This document shows positions 1-8,301 of a stretch of 64,000 nt of DNA, one piece after another (the stretch's first letter is position 1; each line of letters begins with the position of its first letter). Location: contig CATOST010000018.1 of assembly GCA_951812665.1 (NCBI GenBank), positions 248,001-312,000 on the forward strand, in the 5' to 3' direction. The notes below the pieces were generated by a model. The model saw only the letters and a program-made list of their open reading frames with translations. It made no database searches and had not been told where the DNA came from. Source of the DNA: an uncultured Acidobacteriota bacterium (GTDB lineage Bacteria > Acidobacteriota > UBA6911 > RPQK01 > JAJDTT01). A program made the translations under genes and the position numbers.

Positions 1-827
1 TGCCGGAGCCGGAGCTGGACTTGGGCGAGTTCGAGGTCCTCGGCCAAGAGGTCGCGGGTCCGGTCGAGGAGGAAGGGAATCGGGTCTGGACCGTGGCCTA
101 CACTCTGGCTCTCTACGAAACGGGCAGTTTCGAGATTCCACCGGTCCCGGTGGGTTACCGTGGCGACGGGATCCAAGCCGGCTCGGTCCGGACCCAGGAG
201 CATTCGATTCGGGTCGAGAGCACTCTGTCGGACGATTCCAAGGACATCCTCGACATCAAGGGACCGCTGGAGATTCCGCGAAGCCTCTGGTCGCTGTGGC
301 CCTGGTTCGCCGCCGCCCTGGGCCTGGCGGCCCTGATCCTCCTGTATCTTCGCCGAAGAGGCGGGGAGGCTCCGTCAGCGGTATCCCGCAAACCCCGGCT
401 CCCGCCTTATGACGAGGCGTATCAGGCGCTCTGCCGCCTGCGGGACTCGGGACTTCCGGAAGAGGGTCAGCTGAAGCCCTATTTCACGCGGCTCTCGGAG
501 ATCATCCGCCGCTACCTGGAACGGCGGTATCCGATTCAAGCCATGGAATCGACGACCACGCAGGTCCTGGACCAACTGCGGAAGATGGCTCTCGCCCTGG
601 ATAAACTGCAACTGTTTCGGGATTTCTTTCCTTGCTGCGATCTGGTCAAATTCGCCAAATACACCCCCCCGGTCGCGGAGCAGGAGCGAGTGACGAAGCT
701 GGCCTTCCGGATTCTGGAGGTCACCCGCCCGGCGGAACCGGTTCTATCGGCCGCCCCGCAGTCCGCGCCGGAGACCGGTGAACGTCTGCCAGGGGATCGC
801 CGCTACGGGCAAGACGATACACATTAG
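1..827 (+). CDS. DUF4381/BatD-like membrane protein, 5' partial
   Basis: The reading frame is open from base 3, so the gene starts left of the window; the first in-frame alternative start (TTG at 21) is not needed. About 275 residues are visible. An extracytoplasmic beta-rich part comes first, then one membrane segment about 90-112 residues from the TTG (aromatic and Leu/Ala rich, followed by RRR). A cytoplasmic helical domain follows, containing PYDEAYQAL and YFTRLSEIIRRYLERRY. This tail resembles the DUF4381 and BatD C-terminal region. It sits directly upstream of batA-batE, where MoxR, DUF58 and DUF4381 genes are usual. Inference: a component of the MoxR/VWA membrane complex. It could equally be a BatD paralogue. 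The exact name is less certain than the operon context. Confidence 0.7.
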   Translation, partial: PEPELDLGEFEVLGQEVAGPVEEEGNRVWTVAYTLALYETGSFEIPPVPVGYRGDGIQAGSVRTQEHSIRVESTLSDDSKDILDIKGPLEIPRSLWSLWPWFAAALGLAALILLYLRRRGGEAPSAVSRKPRLPPYDEAYQALCRLRDSGLPEEGQLKPYFTRLSEIIRRYLERRYPIQAMESTTTQVLDQLRKMALALDKLQLFRDFFPCCDLVKFAKYTPPVAEQERVTKLAFRILEVTRPAEPVLSAAPQSAPETGERLPGDRRYGQDDTH

Positions 828-838
828 AGGAGGTCATC

Positions 839-1159
839 ATGGTTCCTGTTCCCCCGATTTTGCTTGGGGCTCTGATCGACGCTGTGGTCACGGCCGTTAC
901 GAAAGTCATTGACAAGCGAATGGGCAGAGACACAGGGTCCGGCATCGATGCGGCAGATGTGCGCCAGGCGTTCGATGAGGCCACGACGACCCTGCACGAC
1001 GACTTGGCTCAGATCCGGGAGGCTATTGCGTCGCGTCCCACGAGCGAAGCCCTGCAATCGACCATCCGCGATCTGGAATCTCGGATCTATCGGGCCTTGG
1101 CAGTACAAGCCGTCGGCATCGTGGGGATGGTTGCGGCCCTCCTGTGGGTCTTCGGATGA
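839..1159 (+). CDS. small membrane-anchored coiled-coil protein, unknown function
   Basis: A 106-residue protein with an ATG 11 bp after the previous stop and a strong ribosome binding site (GAGGAGG at 827-833). It has a short hydrophobic N-terminus (residues 5-25), a charged helical middle (residues 40-85, spaced Leu/Ile/Ala heptads) and one C-terminal membrane segment (residues 87-105, ending LLWVFG). No catalytic motif is visible and I do not recognise the family. Its place between a DUF4381-like gene and batA suggests co-transcription with the bat genes. It is not a usual bat component, however, so it may be an insertion. The layout resembles a tail-anchored scaffold; that is inference only. 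Confidence 0.6.
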   Translation: MVPVPPILLGALIDAVVTAVTKVIDKRMGRDTGSGIDAADVRQAFDEATTTLHDDLAQIREAIASRPTSEALQSTIRDLESRIYRALAVQAVGIVGMVAALLWVFG

Positions 1160-1262
1160 GGATCGTGTGCAGGATCACGGCCGTGCAGATTCTCCCACCG
1201 AGTGGGAATTCAAAGCTGACCGCCGGCGGGTCCGAAACCGGTAGAGTGGACCCCTGGGGCCA

Positions 1263-1426
1263 TAGCAGTCCGTGGTGAAAGTCCCGCGAGCACCGAGACC
1301 GTTCCTGCGCCCGCCGGACAAGGCGAGATTCGGGTGCATACCGGGAGTATGTGAGCCGATAGCAACGCCGTCCGCCGGGATGCAGGGACGGTCGAATGCC
1401 GTGATGACTTTTGCCACGGGCTGATA
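1263..1426 (+). repeat. R1 repeat copy 1 (158-nt core, long imperfect hairpin)
   Basis: The core runs from CAG at 1266 to CTG at 1423. It is one of four copies in the window, all the same length. The outer arms CAGTCCGTGG and CCACGGGCTG pair, and the pairing continues inward through GTGAAAGTC and GACTTTTGC. A second helix pairs GACCGTTCCTG with CAGGGACGGTC. The apical arms pair only partly in this copy. It lies in the bat operon between the small membrane gene and batA, ending 64 bp before the batA start. TA dinucleotides flank both ends, as for an element with a TA target duplication, but this is not proved. Confidence 0.85.
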
Positions 1427-1490
1427 GAGAACCTCGATTCGGACAATTGGAGATCTACGACCTGATTTCGCTTTGCCCCGGGAATTGACC

Positions 1491-2483
1491 ATGTCGTACC
1501 GTTTCGCGGATCCCTGGTTTCTCAGCCTGCTGTTGATCCTTCCCCTGGTCCTGGTCTGGACCCTGAGGCGGGCGGGCCGCCGGAACTCCAGTCTGCGGTT
1601 TCCGCATGTGGGATCTCTCAAGAAGGCCTACAAGCCCATGGCGGCCCGTTCCCGCCATTTTCTTTTCGCCCTTCGGTTGATCGCCCTGGGGCTTCTGGTT
1701 CTCGCCGCGGCCCGGCCCCAGAGTGGCGCCACGCGTGAGGAGGTGACGGCGGAAGGGATCGATATCGTTCTGGCATTGGATCTGTCCAGTTCCATGCTGG
1801 CCCAGGACATCGAGCCGGACCGGATCGAGGCGGCGAAGCAGGTGGCCGCCGATTTCATCCGCCGCCGGACCAACGACCGCATCGGCCTGGTGGTCTTCGC
1901 CAGCCACGGGTTTGTCCAATGTCCCCTGACCCTGGATTACGGGATTCTTCTGGATTTCCTGGACGAGCTGAAGGTGGGCCTGCTGGACGACGGGACCGCC
2001 CTGGGCATGGGCATCGCCACCGCAGTCGGACGTCTCAAAGAGAGTGAAGCCGAGTCCAAGGTGTTGATCCTGCTCACCGACGGCCGCAACAACGCGGGGG
2101 AAATCGACCCCGCCACCGCGGCCCAGATGGCCCAGGCCTTCGAAATCCGCATCTACTCCATCGGAGCCGGAACCCGGGGCGTGGCCCCCTATCCGGTGGA
2201 CGACCCCGTCTTCGGCCGGCGCCAGACCCGGATTCGTGTCGACATCGACGAAGAGGCTCTTCGTCAAGCTGCCGACGTGACGGGCGGGAGATATTTTCGG
2301 GCCACGGATCGTGAGAGCCTGGAGCAGATCTACAGTGAGATCGACGAATTGGAAAAGAGTGAGATCAAGGTGAACCAATACACTCAATACGGAGAGCTGT
2401 TCCCCTATCCGCTGGCCCTGGCCGTCGTGATTCTGTTGGGTGAGCTGGGACTCTCCGGAACCTGGTTTCGGAAGATACCGTGA
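1491..2483 (+). CDS. batA: BatA, VWA-domain membrane protein
   Basis: A 330-residue protein of the Bat (Bacteroides aerotolerance) system. I chose the ATG at 1491 because family members begin with an F-A-D-P-W-F-L type start; a TTG 18 bp upstream is in frame. It has two membrane segments at the N-terminus (about 8-25 and 56-75), a periplasmic von Willebrand A domain (about 90-300) and one C-terminal segment. The MIDAS metal site is visible as D97-L-S99-S-S101, with the later TDG near residue 200. VWA domains bind protein partners through a divalent metal. It lies 27 bp before batB. The operon suggests a MoxR-assisted envelope stress or maturation complex, an inference from the family. Confidence 0.93.
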   Translation: MSYRFADPWFLSLLLILPLVLVWTLRRAGRRNSSLRFPHVGSLKKAYKPMAARSRHFLFALRLIALGLLVLAAARPQSGATREEVTAEGIDIVLALDLSSSMLAQDIEPDRIEAAKQVAADFIRRRTNDRIGLVVFASHGFVQCPLTLDYGILLDFLDELKVGLLDDGTALGMGIATAVGRLKESEAESKVLILLTDGRNNAGEIDPATAAQMAQAFEIRIYSIGAGTRGVAPYPVDDPVFGRRQTRIRVDIDEEALRQAADVTGGRYFRATDRESLEQIYSEIDELEKSEIKVNQYTQYGELFPYPLALAVVILLGELGLSGTWFRKIP

Positions 2484-2510
2484 AAACAGACATACCAGAG
2501 GGAAGGAATC

Positions 2511-3542
2511 TTGTTTCGGTTCGGTGAACCACAACTGCTGTATCTGCTGGTTCTGGTGCCGCTGTTGCCGGCTTTTCTGTTCTGGGTGATCCGGCGTAAA
2601 CGGCGCGGGATCCGGGTCCTGGTGGGTCCCCACCTGGCGCCGCGGCTCACCGGGAACTCCAGCAGCCGGCGCCAATGGTCCAAGGGGCTGCTGGTGGTGG
2701 CCGCCGTCGGCCTACTGTTGGGCGGTCTGGCCCGGCCCCAGTTCGGGACCCGTCTGGAGACGGTGGAAAGAGAGGGACAGGATCTGGTGGTGGTCCTGGA
2801 TCTGTCCGCCTCCATGCTGGCTCGGGACATCCAGCCGAACCGCCTGGAAAAAGCCAAGCACGCCCTCGGAACCCTGATCGGCCTGCTGGAGGGGGACCGC
2901 ATCGGGATCGTGGGGTTCGCCGGAGAGGCGTTCGTCCAATGTCCCCTGACGCTGGACTACGGGGCGGCCAGGACGCTGCTGGCCTCCATGGGTCCGGAGT
3001 CGATCCCGGTGCCGGGAACCGCGTTGGGCGAAGCCCTGCGCAAGGGTTTGGAGCTCTTCTCGGCCGAGGAGAAGAAGCACAAGGTGATGGTTCTGATCAC
3101 CGACGGCGAAGACCATTTGGGACGGCCCCTGGAAGTGGCCCGGGAGGCGGCCGGCCAGGGAGTGGTCATCCACGCCGTGGGAATCGGGTCGATGCAGGGA
3201 ACCCCCATCCCGGTCTTCGATTCCGAAGGCCGCGCCCAAGGTTTCAAGAAGAACAGTTCAGGCGAAGTGGTGATGACTCGGCTGGACGAGAGCACGCTTC
3301 GGGAGCTGGCCGAGGAGACGGGGGGCACCTATCATCGGGCCTCGCCTGGAGAGTCGGAATTGGAGGGGATCTACGGAGAAGTGGCGGCCATGGACAAGAA
3401 GCAGCTTGCCTCCATCCAGGTGGCCCAATATGAGGAGCGGTTTCAGATCCCCGTCCTGTTGGGTCTGGTGCTGCTGTTGGCCGACGTCCTGTTGGCCGAG
3501 CGGCGGCGAGTCGACAGAGTCTGGAGAGGTCGTTTTCGATGA
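2511..3542 (+). CDS. batB: BatB, VWA-domain membrane protein
   Basis: A 343-residue paralogue of the preceding BatA with the same plan: N-terminal membrane segments (about 9-27 and 58-74), a VWA domain with MIDAS D97-L-S99-A-S101, and a C-terminal membrane segment (about 312-330). The start is a TTG at 2511, preceded at short spacing by GGAAGGAA, which is why I prefer it. The last codons overlap the batC ATG (ATGATG at 3539-3544). BatA and BatB are thought to act as a pair in the Bat complex. The gene has the same base composition as its neighbours. Confidence 0.92.
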   Translation: MFRFGEPQLLYLLVLVPLLPAFLFWVIRRKRRGIRVLVGPHLAPRLTGNSSSRRQWSKGLLVVAAVGLLLGGLARPQFGTRLETVEREGQDLVVVLDLSASMLARDIQPNRLEKAKHALGTLIGLLEGDRIGIVGFAGEAFVQCPLTLDYGAARTLLASMGPESIPVPGTALGEALRKGLELFSAEEKKHKVMVLITDGEDHLGRPLEVAREAAGQGVVIHAVGIGSMQGTPIPVFDSEGRAQGFKKNSSGEVVMTRLDESTLRELAEETGGTYHRASPGESELEGIYGEVAAMDKKQLASIQVAQYEERFQIPVLLGLVLLLADVLLAERRRVDRVWRGRFR

Positions 3543-4420
3543 TGGGGTTTCGTCTGTTCACGGGACTGTTGCTGGCGGGACTGCTGACCGGCTCCCAGCC
3601 TCTCTGGAGCCAGGCCGGCAGGGAGAAAGTTCTGGAGGGGAACCGGAATTTCTCGGAAGGAGACTACGACAAGGCTCTGGAGCTGTACCGGGAGGCTTTG
3701 GAAGAGAGCCCGGATTCCCCGGCAATCCGTTTCAATCTGGGGGATGCGCACTTCAAGAAAGAAGAGCTGGAGGATGCCGCCGATTCCTTCTCCCAGGCGC
3801 TGCAGTCGGAGGATCCCGAGATCATGTCCCGGGCCCAGTATAATTTGGGCAACTCGCTCTTTCGCCAGGGCAAGCTCCAGGAGAGTCTGGGCGCCTACCG
3901 GGAAGCGCTGAAGCTGGCGCCCGGGGACCGGGACGCCAAGCACAATCTGGAGTTCGTGCTCAAGCAGTTGCAGGAGCAGCAACAGCAACAGAAGAACCAG
4001 AACCAGGAGGGCGACGGGGAGCAGGAAAAGGACAAGGATAAGAACCGGGACGAGAGTCAGTCCGACGGCGAGGATCAGTCAGAGCAGGGCCAAAAGGACC
4101 GGCCGGAAGATCAGGAGGGCCGGGACCAGCAGGAAGAGGGGCAGCAGGCCCGGGACCAGAATGACCGGAAGGATTCCGAAGACCCTCAACAGCGGCCGGT
4201 GGACCCGCAGGAAAACAGGGATGAGAAGTCTCGCGCCTCCGGCGGCCAGCAACAGGAACCTGCCCAGGAGGACCAGGCCCAGGCTCCTCCCGACGGCCCC
4301 CAGCCCATGTCTCGCGAAGAGGCCGAGCGCCTGCTGGAGGCCCTGGCTCAGGCTCAGGCGGGAATCAAAAAGAAACTCGAATTGCGCCCGGGAAACGTGA
4401 AGGTAGAGAAGGACTGGTGA
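3539..4420 (+). CDS. batC: BatC, TPR protein with charged Gln/Asp/Glu-rich region
   Basis: A 293-residue protein. It has a signal peptide (residues 1-24), then about three TPR units (residues 28-140, e.g. repeated A-I-R-F-N-L-G-D-A). A long low-complexity stretch follows (about 145-255), almost entirely Q, D, E, K and R. The C-terminus has a conserved short motif around SREEAERLLEAL. This is the standard BatC arrangement; the TPRs probably bind other Bat proteins in the periplasm. It starts at an ATG overlapping the batB stop, and its own stop overlaps the batD GTG (GTGA at 4417-4420), so translational coupling is likely. Confidence 0.9.
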   Translation: MMGFRLFTGLLLAGLLTGSQPLWSQAGREKVLEGNRNFSEGDYDKALELYREALEESPDSPAIRFNLGDAHFKKEELEDAADSFSQALQSEDPEIMSRAQYNLGNSLFRQGKLQESLGAYREALKLAPGDRDAKHNLEFVLKQLQEQQQQQKNQNQEGDGEQEKDKDKNRDESQSDGEDQSEQGQKDRPEDQEGRDQQEEGQQARDQNDRKDSEDPQQRPVDPQENRDEKSRASGGQQQEPAQEDQAQAPPDGPQPMSREEAERLLEALAQAQAGIKKKLELRPGNVKVEKDW

Positions 4421-6252
4421 GAAAGATCTGCGGAGGCGTTCTGACGGCGGTTCTGCTCTGTGGATGGGTGGTTGGACAGGATTCGACCGTCCGGGCGCAT
4501 CTGGACCGTACCTCCGTCTTCGTGGGCCAGCAGTTCACGCTTTCGGTGGAGGTTTCGGGCAGGGGCGCGTCCGGCGCCGGAGAGCCGCGTTTGCCTTCCA
4601 TGGAGGAGTTCACCGCGTTCCTGGGAAGTCGGAGATCCCAGCAGTATCGGTTGGTGAACGGACGCATGTCCTCGTCCAGGATCTTCAGCTTCCATTTTCA
4701 GGCGACCCGGGAAGGCGAGTTCGAGATCGGCGCGGTCCAGGTGCAACTGGACGGCAGAGTCCATAAAACGGCCCCTCTTCGGATCCGGATCGGCGGCACC
4801 GGTCGACCGGCGCCCACTCCTCGTAGCGACCGCCGGCCGGCGAGCACGGCTGCCCAATCCGATCTCTTCGTGCGCGCAACGGCCGACCGGGAGCGTGTCT
4901 ACGAGAATCAAGCCCTGGTGGTGACCTACAAGATCTATACGCGCGTCAGCGTTTCCTCGTACGGGATCTCCAAGCAGGCGGAGACCGCTGGTTTCTGGGT
5001 GGAGGACTATCCGCAGACCCGGCAGCCTCATACCGAGGGCGAGGTGATCGACGGACGGCGCTACACGGTGGCGCTGATCAAGAAGATGGCGCTTTTCCCC
5101 ACCGGTGCCGGGGAGAAGGAGGTCGGTCCCCTGGTCCTGGAATGCCGGGTGCGAACCCGCGGCGGCTCACGGGACCCCTTCCGAGGCTTTTTCTCCGGTG
5201 ACCTCTTCGGCCGGGAGGTGACCCGGCAACTGGCTTCCAATTCGCTTCGGGTGCAAGTCCTGCCCTTGCCCCAGGAGGGCAGGCCCCGGGAATTTCAGGG
5301 GGCCGTGGGAAATTTCGCCGTTTCCGGTCAATTGGACAAGTCCGAAGTCAAGGCCAACGAAGCCCTGAGCTTCAAGGTTCGGATCTCCGGCAACGGCAAT
5401 TTGGCCGGGCTGAGCGAGCCTCGGATTTCCTTCCCTTCCAGCTTCGAAGTCTACCCGCCGAAGGTGGAGCAGCAGATCCGGCGGGATCCGAGCGGGGTCT
5501 CGGGAGAGAAGACCTTCGAATACGTGCTCATTCCCCGCCGTCCCGGTCCGGTCCGGTTGGAGCCGGTGAAGCTGGCCTACTTCGACCCGGTCGAGGGCGC
5601 CTACCGGATCACCCGCGCTCCCGAGTTGTCCGTCAACGTGGCGCCGGGCGACCACTTGGCGGAAGCGGCGGAAGCAGGGCTCTCCCGCCAGGAGGTGAAG
5701 CTGCTGGGACAGGACATCCGGTTCATCAAGATCGGGTCCGGTCCATTCCGCAAGACCGGGGGGTCCTTGCTGACGGCCAAGGAGTTCTGGATTCGCTTCT
5801 TCTTGCCCCTGCTTTGCCTTCTGGGTGCCGTCGGTTACAGGCGGCATCTGACGCGGCTCAAGGGAGACGTAGCCTACGCCCGGGCCAGGCGGGCTCGCCG
5901 CGTCTCGCGGAAGAGACTTGTCCAAGCCCAGGCCCATCTGGACGGGGGCTCCGAGAAGGAGTTCTACCAGGCCGTGGGACAGGCGCTCACGGGTTACCTT
6001 GCAGACAAGCTCAACCTGGCGCAAGCCGGAATGGTCAGTCAGGAGGTCAAGGAGTCCTTGCGGGCCAGGGGCGTGTCGGAAGAGTCCCTCACGGGCTATT
6101 TCGACTGTCTTCAGATCTGTGATTTGAAGCAGTTCGCGCCGTCTTCCTCCGCCGAGCAGGAAATGCAGGACCTGATGGCCAGAGCCCGGGACGGCCTGAC
6201 CCGCATGGAGCAGGAGTTCGCCTCCCGCCCGGAAAGGAGGTATTCTCAGTGA
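4417..6252 (+). CDS. batD: BatD, membrane-anchored protein of the aerotolerance operon
   Basis: A 611-residue protein starting at a GTG that overlaps the batC stop. It has an N-terminal signal peptide (residues 1-21), a large extracytoplasmic region of beta-sandwich repeats (about 22-445), one membrane segment (about 455-475) and a cytoplasmic helical tail (about 480-611). BatD proteins of this length and layout close the batA-D group in many Gram-negative bacteria. The tail resembles the C-terminal domain of the first gene in the window. The family is annotated as oxygen-tolerance; its molecular activity is unknown. The stop overlaps the batE GTG. Confidence 0.88.
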   Translation: MRKICGGVLTAVLLCGWVVGQDSTVRAHLDRTSVFVGQQFTLSVEVSGRGASGAGEPRLPSMEEFTAFLGSRRSQQYRLVNGRMSSSRIFSFHFQATREGEFEIGAVQVQLDGRVHKTAPLRIRIGGTGRPAPTPRSDRRPASTAAQSDLFVRATADRERVYENQALVVTYKIYTRVSVSSYGISKQAETAGFWVEDYPQTRQPHTEGEVIDGRRYTVALIKKMALFPTGAGEKEVGPLVLECRVRTRGGSRDPFRGFFSGDLFGREVTRQLASNSLRVQVLPLPQEGRPREFQGAVGNFAVSGQLDKSEVKANEALSFKVRISGNGNLAGLSEPRISFPSSFEVYPPKVEQQIRRDPSGVSGEKTFEYVLIPRRPGPVRLEPVKLAYFDPVEGAYRITRAPELSVNVAPGDHLAEAAEAGLSRQEVKLLGQDIRFIKIGSGPFRKTGGSLLTAKEFWIRFFLPLLCLLGAVGYRRHLTRLKGDVAYARARRARRVSRKRLVQAQAHLDGGSEKEFYQAVGQALTGYLADKLNLAQAGMVSQEVKESLRARGVSEESLTGYFDCLQICDLKQFAPSSSAEQEMQDLMARARDGLTRMEQEFASRPERRYSQ

Positions 6253-7010
6253 ACCCACGGGCGATCGCTCTGTTCTCGCTGACTTTGATATTCGCTTCGG
6301 TTTGGGGAGACTCTCGGGAGGGTCTCTTCCAACAGGGCAACCGAAATTACGAGGCTGGTGAATACCGGAAGGCCCTGGAGAGCTACGCGAGCATCGCCGC
6401 CATGGGTTACGAATCGGGCCCACTCTATTTCAACATGGGGAATTGCTACTACAAGCTGGGCGAGACGGGGCCAGCCATTCTTCACTACGAGCGCGCGGCT
6501 CGACTGATCCCCGGAGATGAGGATCTGGAGGTGAACCTGTCACTGGCACGGCTCAAGGTGGTCGATCAAATTCCCGAGCTGCCCCGGTTCCGGCTCCTGG
6601 TCCTCCTGGAGCGCTTCGTGTTCTTTCTTCCCCGCAGCGCTCTATGGATCCTGATGTGGAGTTCCTACGCCGTTCTGGTGGCTGCCTGGATCCTCAGGCT
6701 CCTTTGGAGTCGGGGCCGCAGGTTCACCGGCAAGATCGTCTGGGCCGGAACTCTCCTGCTGATCGGGTCCTCCCTATGCTTGGCTGGTCAGATTCGCCAG
6801 GAGAGAGAGCCCTCCGAGGCCATCATCCTGGCCCCGGAGGCCCGGGCCGTGAGTGCCCCGGGAGAAGAGGGCATCCAGGTCTTCACGCTCCACGAGGGGA
6901 CCAAGGTGCGAATTCAGGAAGTCTCGGGGTCATGGGTCGAAGTCCTTCTCGCCGACGGTAATGTAGGGTGGCTGAAGGCCGACTCCATGGCCAGGATCGC
7001 TCAGCAATGA
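6249..7010 (+). CDS. batE: BatE-like TPR protein with C-terminal SH3 domain
   Basis: A 253-residue protein with a GTG start in the GTGA overlap with batD. Signal-like N-terminus (1-20), two TPRs (about 23-95, with YFNMGNCYYKLGE), two membrane segments (about 125-150 and 160-180), and a C-terminal domain (about 190-250). That domain has the alternating strands and W-V-E-V/G-W-L-K pattern of bacterial SH3 folds. BatE proteins combine TPRs with SH3 in the same position of the operon. The probable role is a scaffold or peptidoglycan-facing partner of the VWA proteins. Confidence 0.85.
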   Translation: MNPRAIALFSLTLIFASVWGDSREGLFQQGNRNYEAGEYRKALESYASIAAMGYESGPLYFNMGNCYYKLGETGPAILHYERAARLIPGDEDLEVNLSLARLKVVDQIPELPRFRLLVLLERFVFFLPRSALWILMWSSYAVLVAAWILRLLWSRGRRFTGKIVWAGTLLLIGSSLCLAGQIRQEREPSEAIILAPEARAVSAPGEEGIQVFTLHEGTKVRIQEVSGSWVEVLLADGNVGWLKADSMARIAQQ

Positions 7011-7780
7011 GATCGAAAATCAGAAAGCCGGTGGTTTTGGTGCTGGCCGCATCGCTCCTGATAGCGGGACCCGTGTTTGGTGCGATCCGGCAGCAGGAGA
7101 AGCCGATCCATCTCATCGAGGCTGCCGAACGGGGAGACGTGGACGCGGTGAAGTACCTCCTGGACCTCGGTGTGGACGTCAACGGGAGGGACGAGCAGGG
7201 AACCACGGCTCTGACCGCCGCCGCTTGGGTGGGTCAGACCGAAGTGGTCAAGATCCTGTTGGAACGAGGCTCCGAGATCGATCCCCGGGATGAACTGGCC
7301 GGAATGACACCCCTCATCTGGGCCTGCTGGAAGGGATATGGTCAAACCGTGGGGGTTCTTCTGGAAGCCGCCGCCGACGTGAACCTCAAGGACAAGAACG
7401 AACGGGGCGGGCTCATGGGAGCCGCCTGGGAGGGGCACACAAGGATCGTTGGGATGTTGCTTGCCGCCGGCGCCCAGTTGGAATCGCGTGATTACACTGG
7501 CGCCACCGCCCTGATGTGGGCCGCCTGGAACGGTCGCCTGGAAACTACCCAAGCCCTGCTGGCGGCCGGGGCCGCCATCGATGCCCGCGAGAACGAAGGC
7601 AAGACGGCTCTCATCGGCGCGGCGACGGACGGCCATCTGCCAGTGGTGCAAGCGCTGGTGCACGCGGGAGCTCGACTGGACGTCAAGGACCAAAAGGGCC
7701 TTACCGCCCTTTCGGCCGCAGCCTCCAACCGCCACACCGAGGTCGTCCGCTATCTACAAGAGGCCGGCGCCACCAGGTAA
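7007..7780 (+). CDS. secreted ankyrin-repeat protein
   Basis: The ATG at 7007 overlaps the batE stop (ATGA), giving 257 residues; an upstream in-frame start at 6968 would remove the signal peptide from the N-terminus. Residues 1-24 are a signal peptide. Residues 28-257 form about seven ankyrin repeats, each with the TALxxAAxxG and VxxLLxxGA signature. Ankyrin arrays bind proteins. As the last cistron of the bat operon it probably binds another Bat component in the periplasm. The last repeat has a diverged second copy at 9486-9592. Confidence 0.88.
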   Translation: MRSKIRKPVVLVLAASLLIAGPVFGAIRQQEKPIHLIEAAERGDVDAVKYLLDLGVDVNGRDEQGTTALTAAAWVGQTEVVKILLERGSEIDPRDELAGMTPLIWACWKGYGQTVGVLLEAAADVNLKDKNERGGLMGAAWEGHTRIVGMLLAAGAQLESRDYTGATALMWAAWNGRLETTQALLAAGAAIDARENEGKTALIGAATDGHLPVVQALVHAGARLDVKDQKGLTALSAAASNRHTEVVRYLQEAGATR

Positions 7781-7923
7781 GAGCCCGCCGGAGTTCCCTA
7801 CACTTGGCGTAAATTCCTCGCCTTCTTTCCTCTTTCCTCTTTCCTCGTCCTCCGTTACTCCCAACCCGGCTCAAAGCCCCGATCCCCGGGAATGACGTTC
7901 AACTCTCTCCGCAAGTCGAGGCA
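7674..7923. repeat. direct repeat copy A: ankyrin 3' end plus sulfatase 3' end
   Basis: Bases 7674-7780 (last ankyrin repeat) and 7845-7923 (sulfatase C-terminal coding, minus strand) match 9486-9592 and about 9665-9743 in the same order and orientation. Differences are mostly at third codon positions. The spacer between the two coding parts differs. The two copies flank the transposase island. Confidence 0.85.
7855..7923 (-). pseudogene. sulfatase C-terminal fragment (duplicate)
   Basis: On the minus strand this encodes CLDLRRELNVIPGDRGFEPG and a stop. That is almost identical to the C-terminus of the intact sulfatase ending at 9675. The rest of the sulfatase is absent upstream of it, so it is a leftover of the duplication. 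An ORF can be read in from 8046 through low-complexity sequence but shows no family resemblance. Confidence 0.75.
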
Positions 7924-8301
7924 CGATTCCCGCTCCGCTCCCGCTCCGCTCCGGAAAGGGACACGCTCCGCGCTCGCTCCGCGCTCCCGCTCCGCGCTCC
8001 GGAAAGGGACAGTCTCGATTCCCGGAACGGGAACGGTCCCACACATCGAGCGGGCCGCGAAGCGAAGCTACGGCATTCCCGAGTTCCGTTTCTAGGCGAT
8101 TGCGGACGGGATCAAGCAGGTCTTGTATGGCCGGGCCGCCGGGATTGGACCGCCTCGTCGCGATCCTCGTTCAAATCTGCTTCCCCCGTTCTCCTGAACC
8201 GTCAGAAAAATGGGGAAAGTCCAGAGTCTATTGGGCGGTTTCCGTGATCTGGGTCGTCCGGTGCCACGGTGGCAGAATCGACGGACGGAGATCAGGCAAG
8301 T
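7924..8301. other. gene-free low-complexity stretch with a REP-type end
   Basis: Bases 7924-8010 are CGCTCC/GCTCCG-like imperfect repeats with two copies of CGCTCCGGAAAGGGACA. At 8003-8015 there is AAAGGGACAGTCT. Its reverse complement, with one mismatch, lies at 9449-9461 beyond the other end of the transposase gene. I see no convincing gene between 8090 and 8301. Confidence 0.55.

Noticed and set aside
1263-1426. R1 as a group II intron or cobalamin riboswitch remnant
   Set aside because: GTGAAAGTCC is reminiscent of group II introns, but no domain V-like hairpin, reverse transcriptase or B12-box was seen.
1175-2675. Long minus-strand ORFs across batA/batB and elsewhere
   Set aside because: They mirror the codon pattern of strong plus-strand genes, have no ribosome sites or family motifs, and are expected in high-GC DNA.
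7921-8050. CRISPR-like array
   Set aside because: Units are short, overlapping CGCTCC-type low complexity without regular spacers, and no cas genes are present.
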